Assembly (NCBI RefSeq): GCF_024448955.1
Contig: NZ_JAMOIH010000016.1
Location: forward strand, 1 to 64,000
Source of the DNA: Stutzerimonas stutzeri
GTDB lineage: Bacteria; Pseudomonadota; Gammaproteobacteria; Pseudomonadales; Pseudomonadaceae
Length of the DNA: 64,000 bases
Direction: 5' to 3'
Part shown: piece by piece, positions 1 to 10,414 of the stretch
Layout of the letters: each line of letters opens with the position of its first letter
Numbering within the stretch: the stretch's first letter is position 1
The notes under the pieces: generated by a model
Told to the model about the DNA's origin: nothing
The model's input: only the letters and a program-made list of their open reading frames with translations
Databases searched by the model: none
Program-made: the position numbers and the translations under genes

Positions 1-38
1 CTCAGAAAACCACGTCAACGGTTGTTTTCAGTTTTGTT
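1..38. other. Short non-coding edge
   Basis: These 38 bases lie downstream of msrQ and hold no gene. An imperfect inverted repeat (GAAAACCACG against GGTTGTTTTC) sits at about 5-30 and could be part of a terminator for the msrPQ operon, but the pairing has mismatches. Confidence 0.3.
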
Positions 39-656
39 TCAATCAATAGATCGCACTCGCTTCGCCCTGCCGCGGCCAGCGAGCTTTCTTTCTACCGATG
101 GCAACCGTGCCAACAGCAGGACAGCAGCAACCGTGGCGTAAAGCGCCCAGCGTCCAGCATCGGCTCGCACGACCCATAGCATGTGCAGCAGCACGATCAG
201 GACAATCGGATAAACGACCCGATGCAGTTTCTTCCAGCGCTTGCCCAGCTTGCGCATGCTCCCACCGTTGGACGTAGCGGCGAGCGCCGACAACCCCATC
301 AGCGCAATCGCGCCCGCGGCGATATAGGGCCGTTCGACGAGCTCAGCCGTGAAGCCGGTGAAGTCGAGCCCCAGGAGAAAATACAGATAGGCCGAGACGT
401 GCAGCACTGCATAGGCGAACGACCACAGCCCAAGCTGGCGACGGAATACGACCCATCCGGACCAGGCTGTGAGTCGCTGCAACGGCGTCATCGCCAGCGA
501 GCACAGCAGCATCACCAGAGCGCCTTCCCCCAGGTTGTCCACCAGCACCTTGCCAGGGTCGGGTCCCAATGCCGCGATAGTCCCCAGGTACAGCCAATAG
601 CAAGGCACGCTCGCCGCGGCCAGAAACAACAACAACCGCCGCCATGGGTAGCGCAT
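39..656 (-). CDS. msrQ: MsrQ, heme b membrane subunit of the MsrPQ methionine sulfoxide reductase
   Basis: The 205-residue product is a polytopic inner-membrane protein of the ferric-reductase-like (YedZ) family. It carries about six hydrophobic segments and conserved histidines in them (YAVLHVSAY, and LHRVVYP followed by VLLHMLW) that are expected to hold heme b. In this family MsrQ passes electrons from the respiratory chain to periplasmic MsrP, which repairs oxidised methionine in envelope proteins. I start at the ATG at 656, because it overlaps the msrP stop codon as TGATG; a TTG three bases upstream is less likely. The adjacent msrP gene makes the assignment firm. Confidence 0.93.
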   Translation of the reverse strand: MRYPWRRLLLFLAAASVPCYWLYLGTIAALGPDPGKVLVDNLGEGALVMLLCSLAMTPLQRLTAWSGWVVFRRQLGLWSFAYAVLHVSAYLYFLLGLDFTGFTAELVERPYIAAGAIALMGLSALAATSNGGSMRKLGKRWKKLHRVVYPIVLIVLLHMLWVVRADAGRWALYATVAAVLLLARLPSVERKLAGRGRAKRVRSID

Positions 657-1666
657 CAATAGTCCTTGCTCAGATCCATTCCGGCGTACAGGCTCGAAAC
701 TTCATCGGCGTATCCATTGAATGCGAGCGTTGCCCTTACGTTGGGACTGAACAAACTACCGGGCAGTCGTCGCTCCCTCGCCTGGGACCACCGCGGATGG
801 GAGACGTCCGGATTCACGTTGGCATAAAAACCATATTCCTGAGGCGCCATCGTCTGCCAGGTGGTTGCCGGCTGCTCCCGAACGAAGCTGATGCGCACAA
901 TGGACTTGATGCTCTTGAAGCCATACTTCCATGGAACAATCAGGCGAAGGGGCGCGCCGTTCTGGTTTGGCAGCACGCGACCATACATGCCGACCGTCAT
1001 CAAACTCAGCGGATGCATCGCTTCATCCATTCTCAGCCCCTCAATGTAGGGCCAGCCAATCAGTGAAAGACCGGCACGCATTCCCGGCATCTGTTCAGGC
1101 CTGGCCAGAGTCTCGAAACGAACAAACTTTGCGTTGGAGGTCGGCTCGAGGCGACGGATCAGTTCAGCTAGCGGAAAGCCCAGCCACGGAATGACCATCG
1201 ACCACGCCTCGACGCAGCGCAAGCGATAAATACGCTCCTCAAGCCGGGGCGCGGCAAACAGATCCTCGACGGAGTAGGTCCCCGGGTTCGCTACTTCGCC
1301 ATCGACCATGACCGTCCAGGGTTCGGTGACTAGCTTGGGGGCATGAGCCGCGGGGTCGCCCTTGTCCGGGCCGAATTCATAGAAGTTGTTGTAGTGCGTA
1401 GCATCGCGATAGGGAGTGATGGCTTCACCTTTCGCGACGACGGCTTCCCAACGCGCTTTATCCCCCTTGGCATCGAACCAAGCAGGAGCATCTGCCGCGT
1501 CCACCCCTTCGTATCGCCATTCCTGCGCGTGCGCCATCAGCGGGAAGCCCGCGCAGGCGACCGAGATCGCAGTCAGCTGCAATGTCTGCCGGCGATTCAG
1601 ATAAAGCGCTTCGGGCGTTACCTCGGATTCACGGCAATCGCTGCGACGAGGAATCTTGATAAGCAT
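656..1666 (-). CDS. msrP: MsrP, periplasmic molybdopterin methionine sulfoxide reductase
   Basis: The 336-residue protein is the catalytic subunit that reduces protein methionine sulfoxide in the periplasm. A twin-arginine export signal (NRRQTLQL followed by a hydrophobic stretch ending near MAHAQ) lies at about residues 24-48, later than usual. The sulfite-oxidase-like molybdopterin domain follows, with the expected molybdenum-ligand cysteine in [10 protein letters not shown]. The ATG at 1666 has GGAG seven bases upstream. It overlaps msrQ by TGATG, so the two are translated together. Confidence 0.94.
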   Translation of the reverse strand: MLIKIPRRSDCRESEVTPEALYLNRRQTLQLTAISVACAGFPLMAHAQEWRYEGVDAADAPAWFDAKGDKARWEAVVAKGEAITPYRDATHYNNFYEFGPDKGDPAAHAPKLVTEPWTVMVDGEVANPGTYSVEDLFAAPRLEERIYRLRCVEAWSMVIPWLGFPLAELIRRLEPTSNAKFVRFETLARPEQMPGMRAGLSLIGWPYIEGLRMDEAMHPLSLMTVGMYGRVLPNQNGAPLRLIVPWKYGFKSIKSIVRISFVREQPATTWQTMAPQEYGFYANVNPDVSHPRWSQARERRLPGSLFSPNVRATLAFNGYADEVSSLYAGMDLSKDY

Positions 1667-1724
1667 GATGTGCTCCGCTGCCTAAGGCCTGGGCCATTCA
1701 ATAGACAGCGGATCACCGGAGAAA

Positions 1725-2558
1725 TCAACTTTCGATGCGCTTACGACGACGCATCAAGAACTGCACGGGTCCGGAGACGGCGTAGGCAAGGAAAATCAAC
1801 AGCAAAATGCGCGGCGGATCGCTGAACACCACCGCGAAAACCAGAACTACCACCAGGATCGCCACGAAGGGCACCCGACCTTTGAGATCGAGGTCCTTGA
1901 AACTGTAGTACTTGATATTACTGACCATCAGCAGGCCAGCCGTGGCGACCAGCAGCGCAAACAGCATCACCACTGCGATCGGCAAATCCACGCCCCGAAT
2001 ACCCGGCTCGTCCAACGCCCATACCGCCCATACCGAGCCGGCAACCACACCCGCAGCAGCCGGGCTGGCCAAACCGATAAACCAGCGCTTGTCGACTTTG
2101 CCGATCTGAGTGTTAAACCGTGCGAGGCGCAACGCGGCGCATGCAACATAGATAAACGCGATGGTAAGTCCTACGTTGCCCAAGCCTGATAGCGCCCACT
2201 CATACGCCAGAACAGCCGGCGCCAGACCAAAGGCGACCATGTCCGACAGCGAATCATATTCAGCACCGAAGGCACTCTGCGTGTTAGTCAGCCGCGCCAC
2301 TCGTCCATCGAGACTGTCTAGCACCATCGCCACGAATACCGTCGCGGCCGCTACGTAGAAGTTGCCATTGATGGCCGTAATGATGCAGAAGAAGCCGGCG
2401 AACAGATTGGCAGTGGTGAACAGGTTGGGAAGCAGGTAGATCCCACGGTGACGAACCTTTCGTCCCTCTGAATCCTGGATCTCTTCGACATGCTCGTCGA
2501 TCGGCAGCAAGCTTTCCGGCTCGACTGACTTGTTCGGCTCTTCGGGATGCTCACTCAT
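1725..2558 (-). CDS. pssA: PssA, CDP-diacylglycerol-serine O-phosphatidyltransferase
   Basis: This integral membrane enzyme makes phosphatidylserine from CDP-diacylglycerol and serine, the first committed step to phosphatidylethanolamine. It has 277 residues and about eight hydrophobic segments after a charged cytoplasmic N-terminus of about 40 residues. The CDP-alcohol phosphatidyltransferase signature (DSLDGRVARLT ... GAEYDSLSD, i.e. D-G-x2-A-R-x8-G-x3-D-x3-D) is complete. I start at the ATG at 2558, preceded by TAAGGT eight bases upstream, rather than at an in-frame start 17 codons earlier that has no ribosome site. It follows ilvC on the same strand but a strong hairpin separates them. 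Confidence 0.94.
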   Translation of the reverse strand: MSEHPEEPNKSVEPESLLPIDEHVEEIQDSEGRKVRHRGIYLLPNLFTTANLFAGFFCIITAINGNFYVAAATVFVAMVLDSLDGRVARLTNTQSAFGAEYDSLSDMVAFGLAPAVLAYEWALSGLGNVGLTIAFIYVACAALRLARFNTQIGKVDKRWFIGLASPAAAGVVAGSVWAVWALDEPGIRGVDLPIAVVMLFALLVATAGLLMVSNIKYYSFKDLDLKGRVPFVAILVVVLVFAVVFSDPPRILLLIFLAYAVSGPVQFLMRRRKRIES

Positions 2559-2664
2559 GCAATTTACCTTACAGCAGGTTTGAATAATTTCGACAGACCC
2601 CAGGATCACGGGTTCAGCTGGGCTTCAAGCAATCGATTTATACCAGATGCCAATAGGCATAACG

Positions 2665-2692
2665 AAAGAACGCGGCCTAGGCCGCGTTCTTT
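2665..2692 (-). terminator. Perfect palindrome, terminator of the ilv operon
   Basis: A 28-base perfect palindrome (AAAGAACGCGGCCT and its complement) lies 16 bases past the ilvC stop. GC-rich stem bases are flanked by A/T, so it can end transcription on either strand. It separates ilvC from pssA. Confidence 0.75.
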
Positions 2693-2708
2693 CCAAGCAG
2701 AACCGCTA

Positions 2709-4263
<1,555 letters not shown>

Positions 4264-4265
4264 GA

Positions 4266-5990
4266 TCAGGTCCGCTCCGTCTTGCTGAGCCACATATCGC
4301 GCATCGCGCCGTCTTTGATTTGCATTGGATAGACGTGCTCGCTGGTATCAACGGCGATATCGAGGAACACCAGCCGATCTTTCATGGCGAAGGCCTCTTC
4401 CATCTTCGGCTTGAGATCCTTCAGATCGGTGATGCGCATGCCCACATGCCCATAAGCCTCGACCAGCTTGACGAAGTCTGGCAGCGACTCCATGTAAGAG
4501 TGCGAGTAGCGGCTGCTGTACATCATGTCCTGCCACTGGCGGACCATGCCCAGCGCGCCATTGTTGAGGTTGATGATTTTCACTGGAAGGTCGTACTGCA
4601 GGCAGGTCGACAATTCCTGAATATTCATCTGGATGCTGCCTTCACCAGTGACACAGGCAACGTCAGCCTCTGGGAAATTCAACTTGGCGCCCATAGCCGC
4701 TGGGAAACCGAAGCCCATGGTGCCAAGGCCTCCGGAATTGAGCCAGCGGTTGGGCTTGTCGAACCGGTAGTACTGGGAAGCGAACATCTGATGCTGACCA
4801 ACGTCAGAGGCAACATAGGCCTCGCCCTTGGTCACTTCGCATAGCATTTCAATAACCGCTTGCGGCTTGATGATAGTGCCGTCGCCCTTGTCATACGGAA
4901 ATAGGCCGCGACTGCCACGCCACTCTTCTATCTGCTTCCACCAGCTCGCGATGGTTTCGGTATTCGGCGCCTGGCCGATTTCCTTGACGATAGCGACCAT
5001 CTCGGTGAGCACACTGTCGACCGGTCCGACGATCGGAATGTCAGCCTTGATGGTTTTTGAGATGGAGGCCGGATCGATGTCGATGTGAATGATCTTGGCG
5101 TTCGGGCAGAATTTGGTCGCACCGTTGATTACGCGATCATCGAAACGCGCGCCGACAGCAAGAATCGCATCGGAGTGATGCATTGCCAAGTTGGCGGTAT
5201 AACTGCCGTGCATGCCAAGCATGCCGACGAACTGGCGGTCGCTGCCCGGATAGCAACCAAGCCCCATCAAAGTGTTGGTTACTGGCAGATTGAGCATCTT
5301 CGCCAGCTCGGTCAGCTGCGCTGAGGCGCCGCCCATGACCACGCCACCACCTGCGTAGATGATTGGCCGTTTGGCTGACAGGAGCAATTCCGCTGCCTTG
5401 CGGATCTGCCCCGAATGACCACGCAGCGCCGGGCTGTAAGAACGCAGCTTGGCTTTCTTCGGGTAAACGTATTCGAATTTTTCGGCCGGGTTGGTCATAT
5501 CCTTCGGGATGTCGATGACAACCGGTCCAGGGCGGCCAGACTCAGCGAGATAGAACGCTTTTTTCATCACTTCGGGGATTTCCGAAGGATGCTTGATCAT
5601 GAAGCTGTGCTTCACGATGGGCCGGGAGATACCGATCATGTCGGTTTCCTGGAAGGCGTCGGTGCCGACCATGGTGCTCGGCACCTGGCCGGAAATCACC
5701 ACCATCGGGATCGAGTCCATATAGGCGGTGGCAATACCGGTGATGGCGTTGGTTGCGCCGGGGCCAGAGGTCACCAGCACCACGCCAGCTTTGCCGGTCG
5801 CGCGGGCGTAACCATCGGCCATGTGCGTGGCGGCCTGTTCGTGGCGAACGAGGATGTGCGTGACGTCCTTTTCCTTGAACAGCGCATCGTAGATGTGCAG
5901 CAAGGCTCCGCCAGGATAGCCATAGATGTACTTAACGCCTTCGTCGCGCAAGAAGCGGACGACCATTTCAGCGCCGGATAAAAGTTCCAC
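4266..5990 (-). CDS. ilvB: IlvB/IlvI, acetolactate synthase large subunit
   Basis: The catalytic subunit condenses two pyruvates, or pyruvate and 2-oxobutyrate, using thiamine diphosphate and FAD. It has 574 residues: N-terminal TPP-binding domain ([11 protein letters not shown], with catalytic Glu in [15 protein letters not shown]), central domain, and C-terminal TPP domain with the GEGSIQMN...NNGALGMV metal/diphosphate motif. I choose the GTG at 5990 (VELLSGAEM), which has AGAGGTG at proper spacing. An in-frame start 25 codons upstream lacks a ribosome site and encodes non-conserved residues. Confidence 0.96.
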   Translation of the reverse strand: MELLSGAEMVVRFLRDEGVKYIYGYPGGALLHIYDALFKEKDVTHILVRHEQAATHMADGYARATGKAGVVLVTSGPGATNAITGIATAYMDSIPMVVISGQVPSTMVGTDAFQETDMIGISRPIVKHSFMIKHPSEIPEVMKKAFYLAESGRPGPVVIDIPKDMTNPAEKFEYVYPKKAKLRSYSPALRGHSGQIRKAAELLLSAKRPIIYAGGGVVMGGASAQLTELAKMLNLPVTNTLMGLGCYPGSDRQFVGMLGMHGSYTANLAMHHSDAILAVGARFDDRVINGATKFCPNAKIIHIDIDPASISKTIKADIPIVGPVDSVLTEMVAIVKEIGQAPNTETIASWWKQIEEWRGSRGLFPYDKGDGTIIKPQAVIEMLCEVTKGEAYVASDVGQHQMFASQYYRFDKPNRWLNSGGLGTMGFGFPAAMGAKLNFPEADVACVTGEGSIQMNIQELSTCLQYDLPVKIINLNNGALGMVRQWQDMMYSSRYSHSYMESLPDFVKLVEAYGHVGMRITDLKDLKPKMEEAFAMKDRLVFLDIAVDTSEHVYPMQIKDGAMRDMWLSKTERT

Positions 5991-6394
5991 GTTGTTCACC
6001 TCTAAAACGCCAGATAGCCGCCCCGCGTTGGACCGGCCAGAAATTGGTTTACTGCCAGACAGCACATGAGCGACGGTGGTCGCCGACTACGTCAGCTGCT
6101 GACTAGCGAGTATTCAGGAACGCCCCAAAGTGTTGCGGAGCCTTCCTTCCCAGCGCGAGGTAACGCGTTGCGGATGATACAAGTCGGCGCGGGTGTGCAC
6201 CTTCATGATTGCTGAAAAGCCCGTTTCACCGACCAATCAGAACAATAAGCGTGGAATTGTTCGGATTAGGCCTGGCCAAGTCAAGTCTACAGTTGGCCTT
6301 CCGGCTGTTTCAGCTGTGATCCAGCGCAGAATGAAGGCGCTCGGCTTTTGCGTATAGTACCGACCTGGTTCTGCATTCCACAGAAGGGATTAGC
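5991..6394. promoter_or_regulatory. Divergent intergenic region between ilvB and the DUF4124 gene
   Basis: About 400 bases without a convincing gene. It must hold the promoter of the ilvBHC operon (leftward) and of the DUF4124 gene (rightward). On the plus strand a TATAGT at 6353-6358 is a fair -10 box for the latter, with no good -35. On the minus strand TTGACT at about 6276-6281 could be a -35 element for ilvB. A 30-codon open frame (minus strand, 6206 to 6114) is not rich in branched-chain residues and has no ribosome site, so I see no evidence of an ilv attenuator. Confidence 0.4.
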
Positions 6395-6829
6395 ATGCGT
6401 TTGACGATTTTCGCTGGCGGTCTGCTGCTTGCCTTGAGCAGCAGCGTCATGGCCAGCCAGGTTTACAAGTGGGTGGATGCACAAGGCGTCACTCACTTTG
6501 GTGCGCAACCTCCGCAGGGCCAACCCGCCGAAGTGCTCAACACTGCAACACCGCCACCCAGACCTACTCCTGCTGCGGCTGCCACGACAGAACCTTCGGG
6601 GGAATCGGAACAGCGCGAGATAGATCGCCAAGTGAAGAAACAGGTGGCCGAACAAGAAGCGGAGCGTCAACGCTACTGCACAACGCTACGAACCAACCTG
6701 GCGCAGCTCCAGAACAATCCTCGAGTACGCGTAGAAGAAGATGGGGAAATGCGTCGGCTAAAGGAAGAAGAGCGTCAGGAACGCATTACCGAAACCAGCC
6801 AGAAAATCGCTGACACCTGCAACCAATGA
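6395..6829 (+). CDS. DUF4124 domain-containing periplasmic protein
   Basis: The 144-residue product begins with a typical signal peptide (MRLTIFAGGLLLALSSSVMA, cut after about residue 20). DUF4124 follows at about 21-60, with the hallmark QVYKWVDAQGVTHFG. A proline/alanine linker and a charged, Glu/Arg/Gln-rich probable coiled coil (about 75-140) complete it. The family is common in proteobacteria and its function is unknown. GAAGGGA precedes the ATG. It is a single gene convergent with yqcC. Confidence 0.85.
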   Translation: MRLTIFAGGLLLALSSSVMASQVYKWVDAQGVTHFGAQPPQGQPAEVLNTATPPPRPTPAAAATTEPSGESEQREIDRQVKKQVAEQEAERQRYCTTLRTNLAQLQNNPRVRVEEDGEMRRLKEEERQERITETSQKIADTCNQ

Positions 6830-6838
6830 ACAAAGCCA

Positions 6839-6860
6839 GCGCCAGCCTTCCGGCTGGCGC
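6839..6860. terminator. Hairpin between convergent genes
   Basis: A perfect nine-base stem (GCGCCAGCC) with a TTCC loop stands between the DUF4124 gene and yqcC. There is no clear T-run, so it may work as a transcription barrier for both or only stabilise 3' ends. Confidence 0.5.
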
Positions 6861-6863
6861 GCG

Positions 6864-7196
6864 TCACGCTTCGCCGCGGCTGATCAACTCATCGAAGGCT
6901 TTGAGCGCCCTCAGCAGGCCGGCCATCTCCAACGGCCGGCGTTGATAGACCATCTCCGCCATCGCCAGAATGCCCGAAACGGTCGGTAGCAGATCATCGC
7001 GCTCCAGAATATCTTTCATACGCGGAAGAAAAACCCATTGCAGCCACTGCTCGAACGATAGCGTGTCGACACAGAAAGGCTCCTGGCTCGCAAACGCCTG
7101 AGCATCAGGTGGCGACGAAGCCCATAGCCCACACACACGCATTTCCCGCTCGATGACCAGCAGTTGTTCAGCCAATTCGGGAACACGACTATCCAT
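6864..7196 (-). CDS. YqcC family protein (DUF446)
   Basis: A 110-residue soluble helical protein of the YqcC/DUF446 family, recognised by the central SFEQWLQWVFLPRMK and by length. In enterobacteria yqcC sits next to the pseudouridine synthase truC; here it follows a TPR lipoprotein instead. The function is unknown. The ATG at 7196 overlaps the stop of the upstream gene as TGATG, which I prefer to a GTG one codon earlier. Confidence 0.8.
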   Translation of the reverse strand: MDSRVPELAEQLLVIEREMRVCGLWASSPPDAQAFASQEPFCVDTLSFEQWLQWVFLPRMKDILERDDLLPTVSGILAMAEMVYQRRPLEMAGLLRALKAFDELISRGEA

Positions 7197-7915
7197 CACA
7201 TCGTAACCTTGGCTCGCTCGCGAGCCTGCGCGGCGCCGGCAGTATTACCCTGACGCTCGCGCGCTTGGGCGATCAGCTCCCACAGGCTCGCCTGCAGCGC
7301 CGGACGGCCACTGGCATAGCTCAAGCCCCGCCGGGAAAGCTGCTCGGCCTGCACCGGATCACCTTGAGCCAGGCGCACCTGGGCCAGGCGGTAAAGTACC
7401 TGAGGTTCGCGAGGCGCGATACGCTGAGCACGTTCGAGGCTGGAAGCCGCGCCGTTCAAGTCGCCGCCACCCTGTTGTTGCTGAGCCGTGGTCAGCAATG
7501 CCAGCACCGGCCCATCGAGTCGCTCATCGGCCGACAGCGTGCCACTACTGGACGGAATGCCGGTGGGCACGGATTGGCTCGGCGCTGGAATCGGAGCCGG
7601 TTCCGGCGCCCTCCATTGCTCTGGTGCATCCGGTGCCGGCGCGACAGATCCAGAGAATGCGCTATCCGGAGCCGCGAACGTCTGCAGCGGTTCCGAATTC
7701 TGCTGCGGCACCATAACCGTGACGCCCGACTCTTGCGCAGCAGCAGGACTTGTCATTGCAGGCGGAACAGCCGGACGCTGAGCCTGCCGCGCCGAAACCT
7801 CCTCGGAAACAGGCGCTCCCGAGTCGACGACGGGTATCGCCCCTCGCTTAACCGTTGCGCAGCCTTGCACCAGCACAGCGGCCATCACAACTATCATCCA
7901 TTGTTTGCTCAACAT
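7196..7915 (-). CDS. Tetratricopeptide-repeat lipoprotein
   Basis: A 239-residue predicted lipoprotein: the signal sequence ends in the lipobox VQGC with Cys19. A long low-complexity Pro/Ala/Ser region follows (about 25-140). Two TPR-like helical repeats occupy the last 100 residues (LERAQRIAPREPQVLYRLAQVRLAQGD is typical). TPR proteins of this type act as docking factors in the envelope; a link to MrcB, encoded just upstream on the same strand, is only inferred from position. The ATG at 7915 has AGAGGT; an in-frame start seven codons earlier does not. Confidence 0.8.
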   Translation of the reverse strand: MLSKQWMIVVMAAVLVQGCATVKRGAIPVVDSGAPVSEEVSARQAQRPAVPPAMTSPAAAQESGVTVMVPQQNSEPLQTFAAPDSAFSGSVAPAPDAPEQWRAPEPAPIPAPSQSVPTGIPSSSGTLSADERLDGPVLALLTTAQQQQGGGDLNGAASSLERAQRIAPREPQVLYRLAQVRLAQGDPVQAEQLSRRGLSYASGRPALQASLWELIAQARERQGNTAGAAQARERAKVTM

Positions 7916-7948
7916 TCGAACCTCTTGAAATTCCACTCAGCTGGCCGA

Positions 7949-10261
7949 TCAGGGTAACCAGCCACGAACCCAATCCATGACCGATTCGGCCGGCGCCTGG
8001 ATTCCACACCCAGGGCCCGGCGCAGGCTCGCTACCGCGAATGTAGGGGATCTGTACGGCGTCAGGACAGTTTTCCAGCGTCCCCTCACCGGTTCGAGCAT
8101 CTACCCAGGCCATCTCGACATTCTCAGGCAACGAGGCCTGCAGCGGCAGCGGATCGGCACGGCGCATGAAATCTGCCCATACCTGCAACGCTCCGGTGGC
8201 GCCGGTCAGCGACGTTTTGCCATTGTCATCACGCCCCAGCCAGACCACCGCAAGCAGGTCCTGGCTGAACCCGGCGAACCAGCTATCACGTGAATCGTTG
8301 GTGGTGCCTGTCTTGCCCGCCAGCGTTAATGACTTCGGCACGTGATTGTATGCTGAGCGGCCCGTCCCCTCGCGCATGGCGCGCTGCATGGCGTACTGGG
8401 TCAGATAGATAGCGCCGGCATCGAAACGCTGTTCGATCTTGAACGGATAGCGACTCAGCGGCTCTCCGTCGGCGGCCAAGACACTGCGAATACCTCGTAG
8501 CGGCGTATTGAAACCTCCGTTGGCCAGCGTCTGGTACATGTCTGCAACTTCGATAGGCCGCAGCCCGCCAGCGCCCAACAGCATAGAGGGATAGGCTGGC
8601 CAATCCGGCGAAGCGCCCAGTCGTTCCAGGGTCTTCAGGACATGGGGCACCCCTAGATCGAGACCAAGGCGCGCCGTCGACAGATTGTAGGAATTGGCCA
8701 GCGCCTGATAGAGATAAACGGTACCGTGCGCGGTGCGCCCGTAATTTTGCGGCTTCCATACCTGGCCATCCGCGCCTTTGACCGAAAAGGGTTCATCTTC
8801 CAGCAGGCTGGTCAGCGTGTACTGACTCGGTTTCTCCAGCGCCGCGAGATAGATTGCTGGCTTGATCAGCGACCCGATGGGTCGCGACGCATCCAACGCA
8901 CGGTTGAAACCGGCGAACCCAGGCTGACGACCACCGAGCATCGCCTGCAACTCCCCGGTTTCCGGGTTGGTCACGAGCATCGCTCCTTCGACGCCTTCGG
9001 CGGCCTTGCCGAGGCGTTTCAGCGTTTCGCTCATCGCCCTCTCGGCCTTCATCTGCAGAATCGGATCGAAGCTGGTGAAGACCCGCAGCCCCTCTTCCGT
9101 CAGATCCTCGTCGCGGTAATCCTCGCGCAGCTGGCGCTTGACCAGATCGAGGAATGCCGGATAGGAACTGTCCGCCAGGCTGCCCCGCTGCGTCACCCCG
9201 AGCGGAGCTTTCCGAGCCGCTTCGGCTTCTTCGGAAGTGAGCACCTGCTGCTCGGCCAGAAGGTCCAGGATAAGGTTGCGGCGTTCGAGCGCCCGTTCCG
9301 GATGGCGCCGCGGATTATAGTAAGTCGGACCCTTCACCATGCCGACCAACAGCGCGATGTGCTGAACCTTCAATTCGGCCAGTGGACGACCGAAGAAGTA
9401 TTGACTGGCCAGACCAAACCCGTGAATGGCTCGGCGACCGTCTTGCCCGAGAAACACCTCATTGAGGTAGGCCTCGAGGATTTCGTTCTTGTCGTAATGC
9501 AGCTCCAGCAACACGGCCATCATCGCTTCGGTGGCTTTGCGGCTGAGGCTGCGCTCGTTAGTCAGATAGAAGTTCTTGACCAGCTGCTGGGTGAGCGTGC
9601 TGCCACCCTGGCGCACTTCGCCGGCAGTCAGGTTAACCCAGACGGCGCGCGCGATGGATTTGGGTGAAACACCAAAGTGATCGAAAAACTCCCGATCCTC
9701 GACCGCGACCAATGTTTCGACCAGATAGGGCGGCGCCTGGTCGAGCTGGATCAGGATGCGGTCTTCGTTATGAGCCGGATAGAGCCCACCGATCGTTACA
9801 GGCTCGAGGCGGGCCACCGGCAGCTCGTCACCATTGGCGCGAGTGAGACCGGCGACGAAATCGCCAGAAAAACGCACGCGGATGCGCTGCGACTCTTCGA
9901 TCCCTTCGTAAAACCGGAACCCGCGGGTGTGCATTTCCACGGTGCTTGCGGCAACCGACATACTGCCAGGACCGCTGACAGCCTTTTCGCGGCGATACCC
10001 CAGCGCATCGAGCTCCGTCAGGAAGTCATCCTTGGCGAGCTTTTGCCCAACGAACAATTCCAGCGGCCGCGCATAAACAGTCGCCGGAATGGTCCAGCGT
10101 TTGCCGGAGAATTTCTCCTGCACCACGGCATCGAGGTAAACGGCGACGCCGGCGAGTATCACCAGGGCCACGATAGATAGCTTGATTACCCAGCCCAGCC
10201 AGGGGCGAGACCCACTGGAACGGCGCTTGGTACGGGATCGAGAGGAGCGTGCTTTAGTCAT
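7949..10261 (-). CDS. mrcB: MrcB, penicillin-binding protein 1b
   Basis: This bifunctional class A enzyme polymerises lipid II and cross-links the glycan in the periplasm. It has 770 residues: basic cytoplasmic tail (1-22), one membrane anchor (about 23-45), the UvrB/YAD-like UB2H region, glycosyltransferase family 51 (VEDREFFDHFG with catalytic Glu; GGSTLTQQLVKNF), and transpeptidase with SLIK (in RPIGSLIKPA), SYN and KTGTT motifs. The LpoA-type activator gene lies 48 kb away in this window, but PBP1b in pseudomonads may use another lipoprotein. The start codon has no Shine-Dalgarno site and sits just past a -10 box. Confidence 0.96.
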   Translation of the reverse strand: MTKARSSRSRTKRRSSGSRPWLGWVIKLSIVALVILAGVAVYLDAVVQEKFSGKRWTIPATVYARPLELFVGQKLAKDDFLTELDALGYRREKAVSGPGSMSVAASTVEMHTRGFRFYEGIEESQRIRVRFSGDFVAGLTRANGDELPVARLEPVTIGGLYPAHNEDRILIQLDQAPPYLVETLVAVEDREFFDHFGVSPKSIARAVWVNLTAGEVRQGGSTLTQQLVKNFYLTNERSLSRKATEAMMAVLLELHYDKNEILEAYLNEVFLGQDGRRAIHGFGLASQYFFGRPLAELKVQHIALLVGMVKGPTYYNPRRHPERALERRNLILDLLAEQQVLTSEEAEAARKAPLGVTQRGSLADSSYPAFLDLVKRQLREDYRDEDLTEEGLRVFTSFDPILQMKAERAMSETLKRLGKAAEGVEGAMLVTNPETGELQAMLGGRQPGFAGFNRALDASRPIGSLIKPAIYLAALEKPSQYTLTSLLEDEPFSVKGADGQVWKPQNYGRTAHGTVYLYQALANSYNLSTARLGLDLGVPHVLKTLERLGASPDWPAYPSMLLGAGGLRPIEVADMYQTLANGGFNTPLRGIRSVLAADGEPLSRYPFKIEQRFDAGAIYLTQYAMQRAMREGTGRSAYNHVPKSLTLAGKTGTTNDSRDSWFAGFSQDLLAVVWLGRDDNGKTSLTGATGALQVWADFMRRADPLPLQASLPENVEMAWVDARTGEGTLENCPDAVQIPYIRGSEPAPGPGCGIQAPAESVMDWVRGWLP

Positions 10262-10275
10262 GGCGGCGCATTATA
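10262..10275 (-). promoter_or_regulatory. Consensus -10 element next to the mrcB start
   Basis: On the minus strand a perfect TATAAT (10270-10275) ends eight bases before the mrcB ATG. A transcript begun there would be leaderless or nearly so, in keeping with the lack of a ribosome site. No good -35 match lies 16-18 bases further upstream. Confidence 0.4.
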
Positions 10276-10414
10276 CGCACTTTGATTTGCCCGGAAGACG
10301 GCCTCCTGGCGGTTTGCAGGTCTGGTCGGGGAAGACATAATGGAGCGCTTTCGACTGTGTGATCTGCGTCCCATTGGACCCGCACACCCCATCGACAAAC
10401 TGCAAGGAATGACC

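Noticed and set aside
6114..6206. 30-codon frame upstream of ilvB as a possible leader peptide
   Set aside because: It is not rich in Val, Leu or Ile, has no ribosome site, and no attenuator hairpin pair is evident.
8726..9667. Open frame of 313 codons on the plus strand inside mrcB
   Set aside because: Antisense shadow of the conserved mrcB reading frame.
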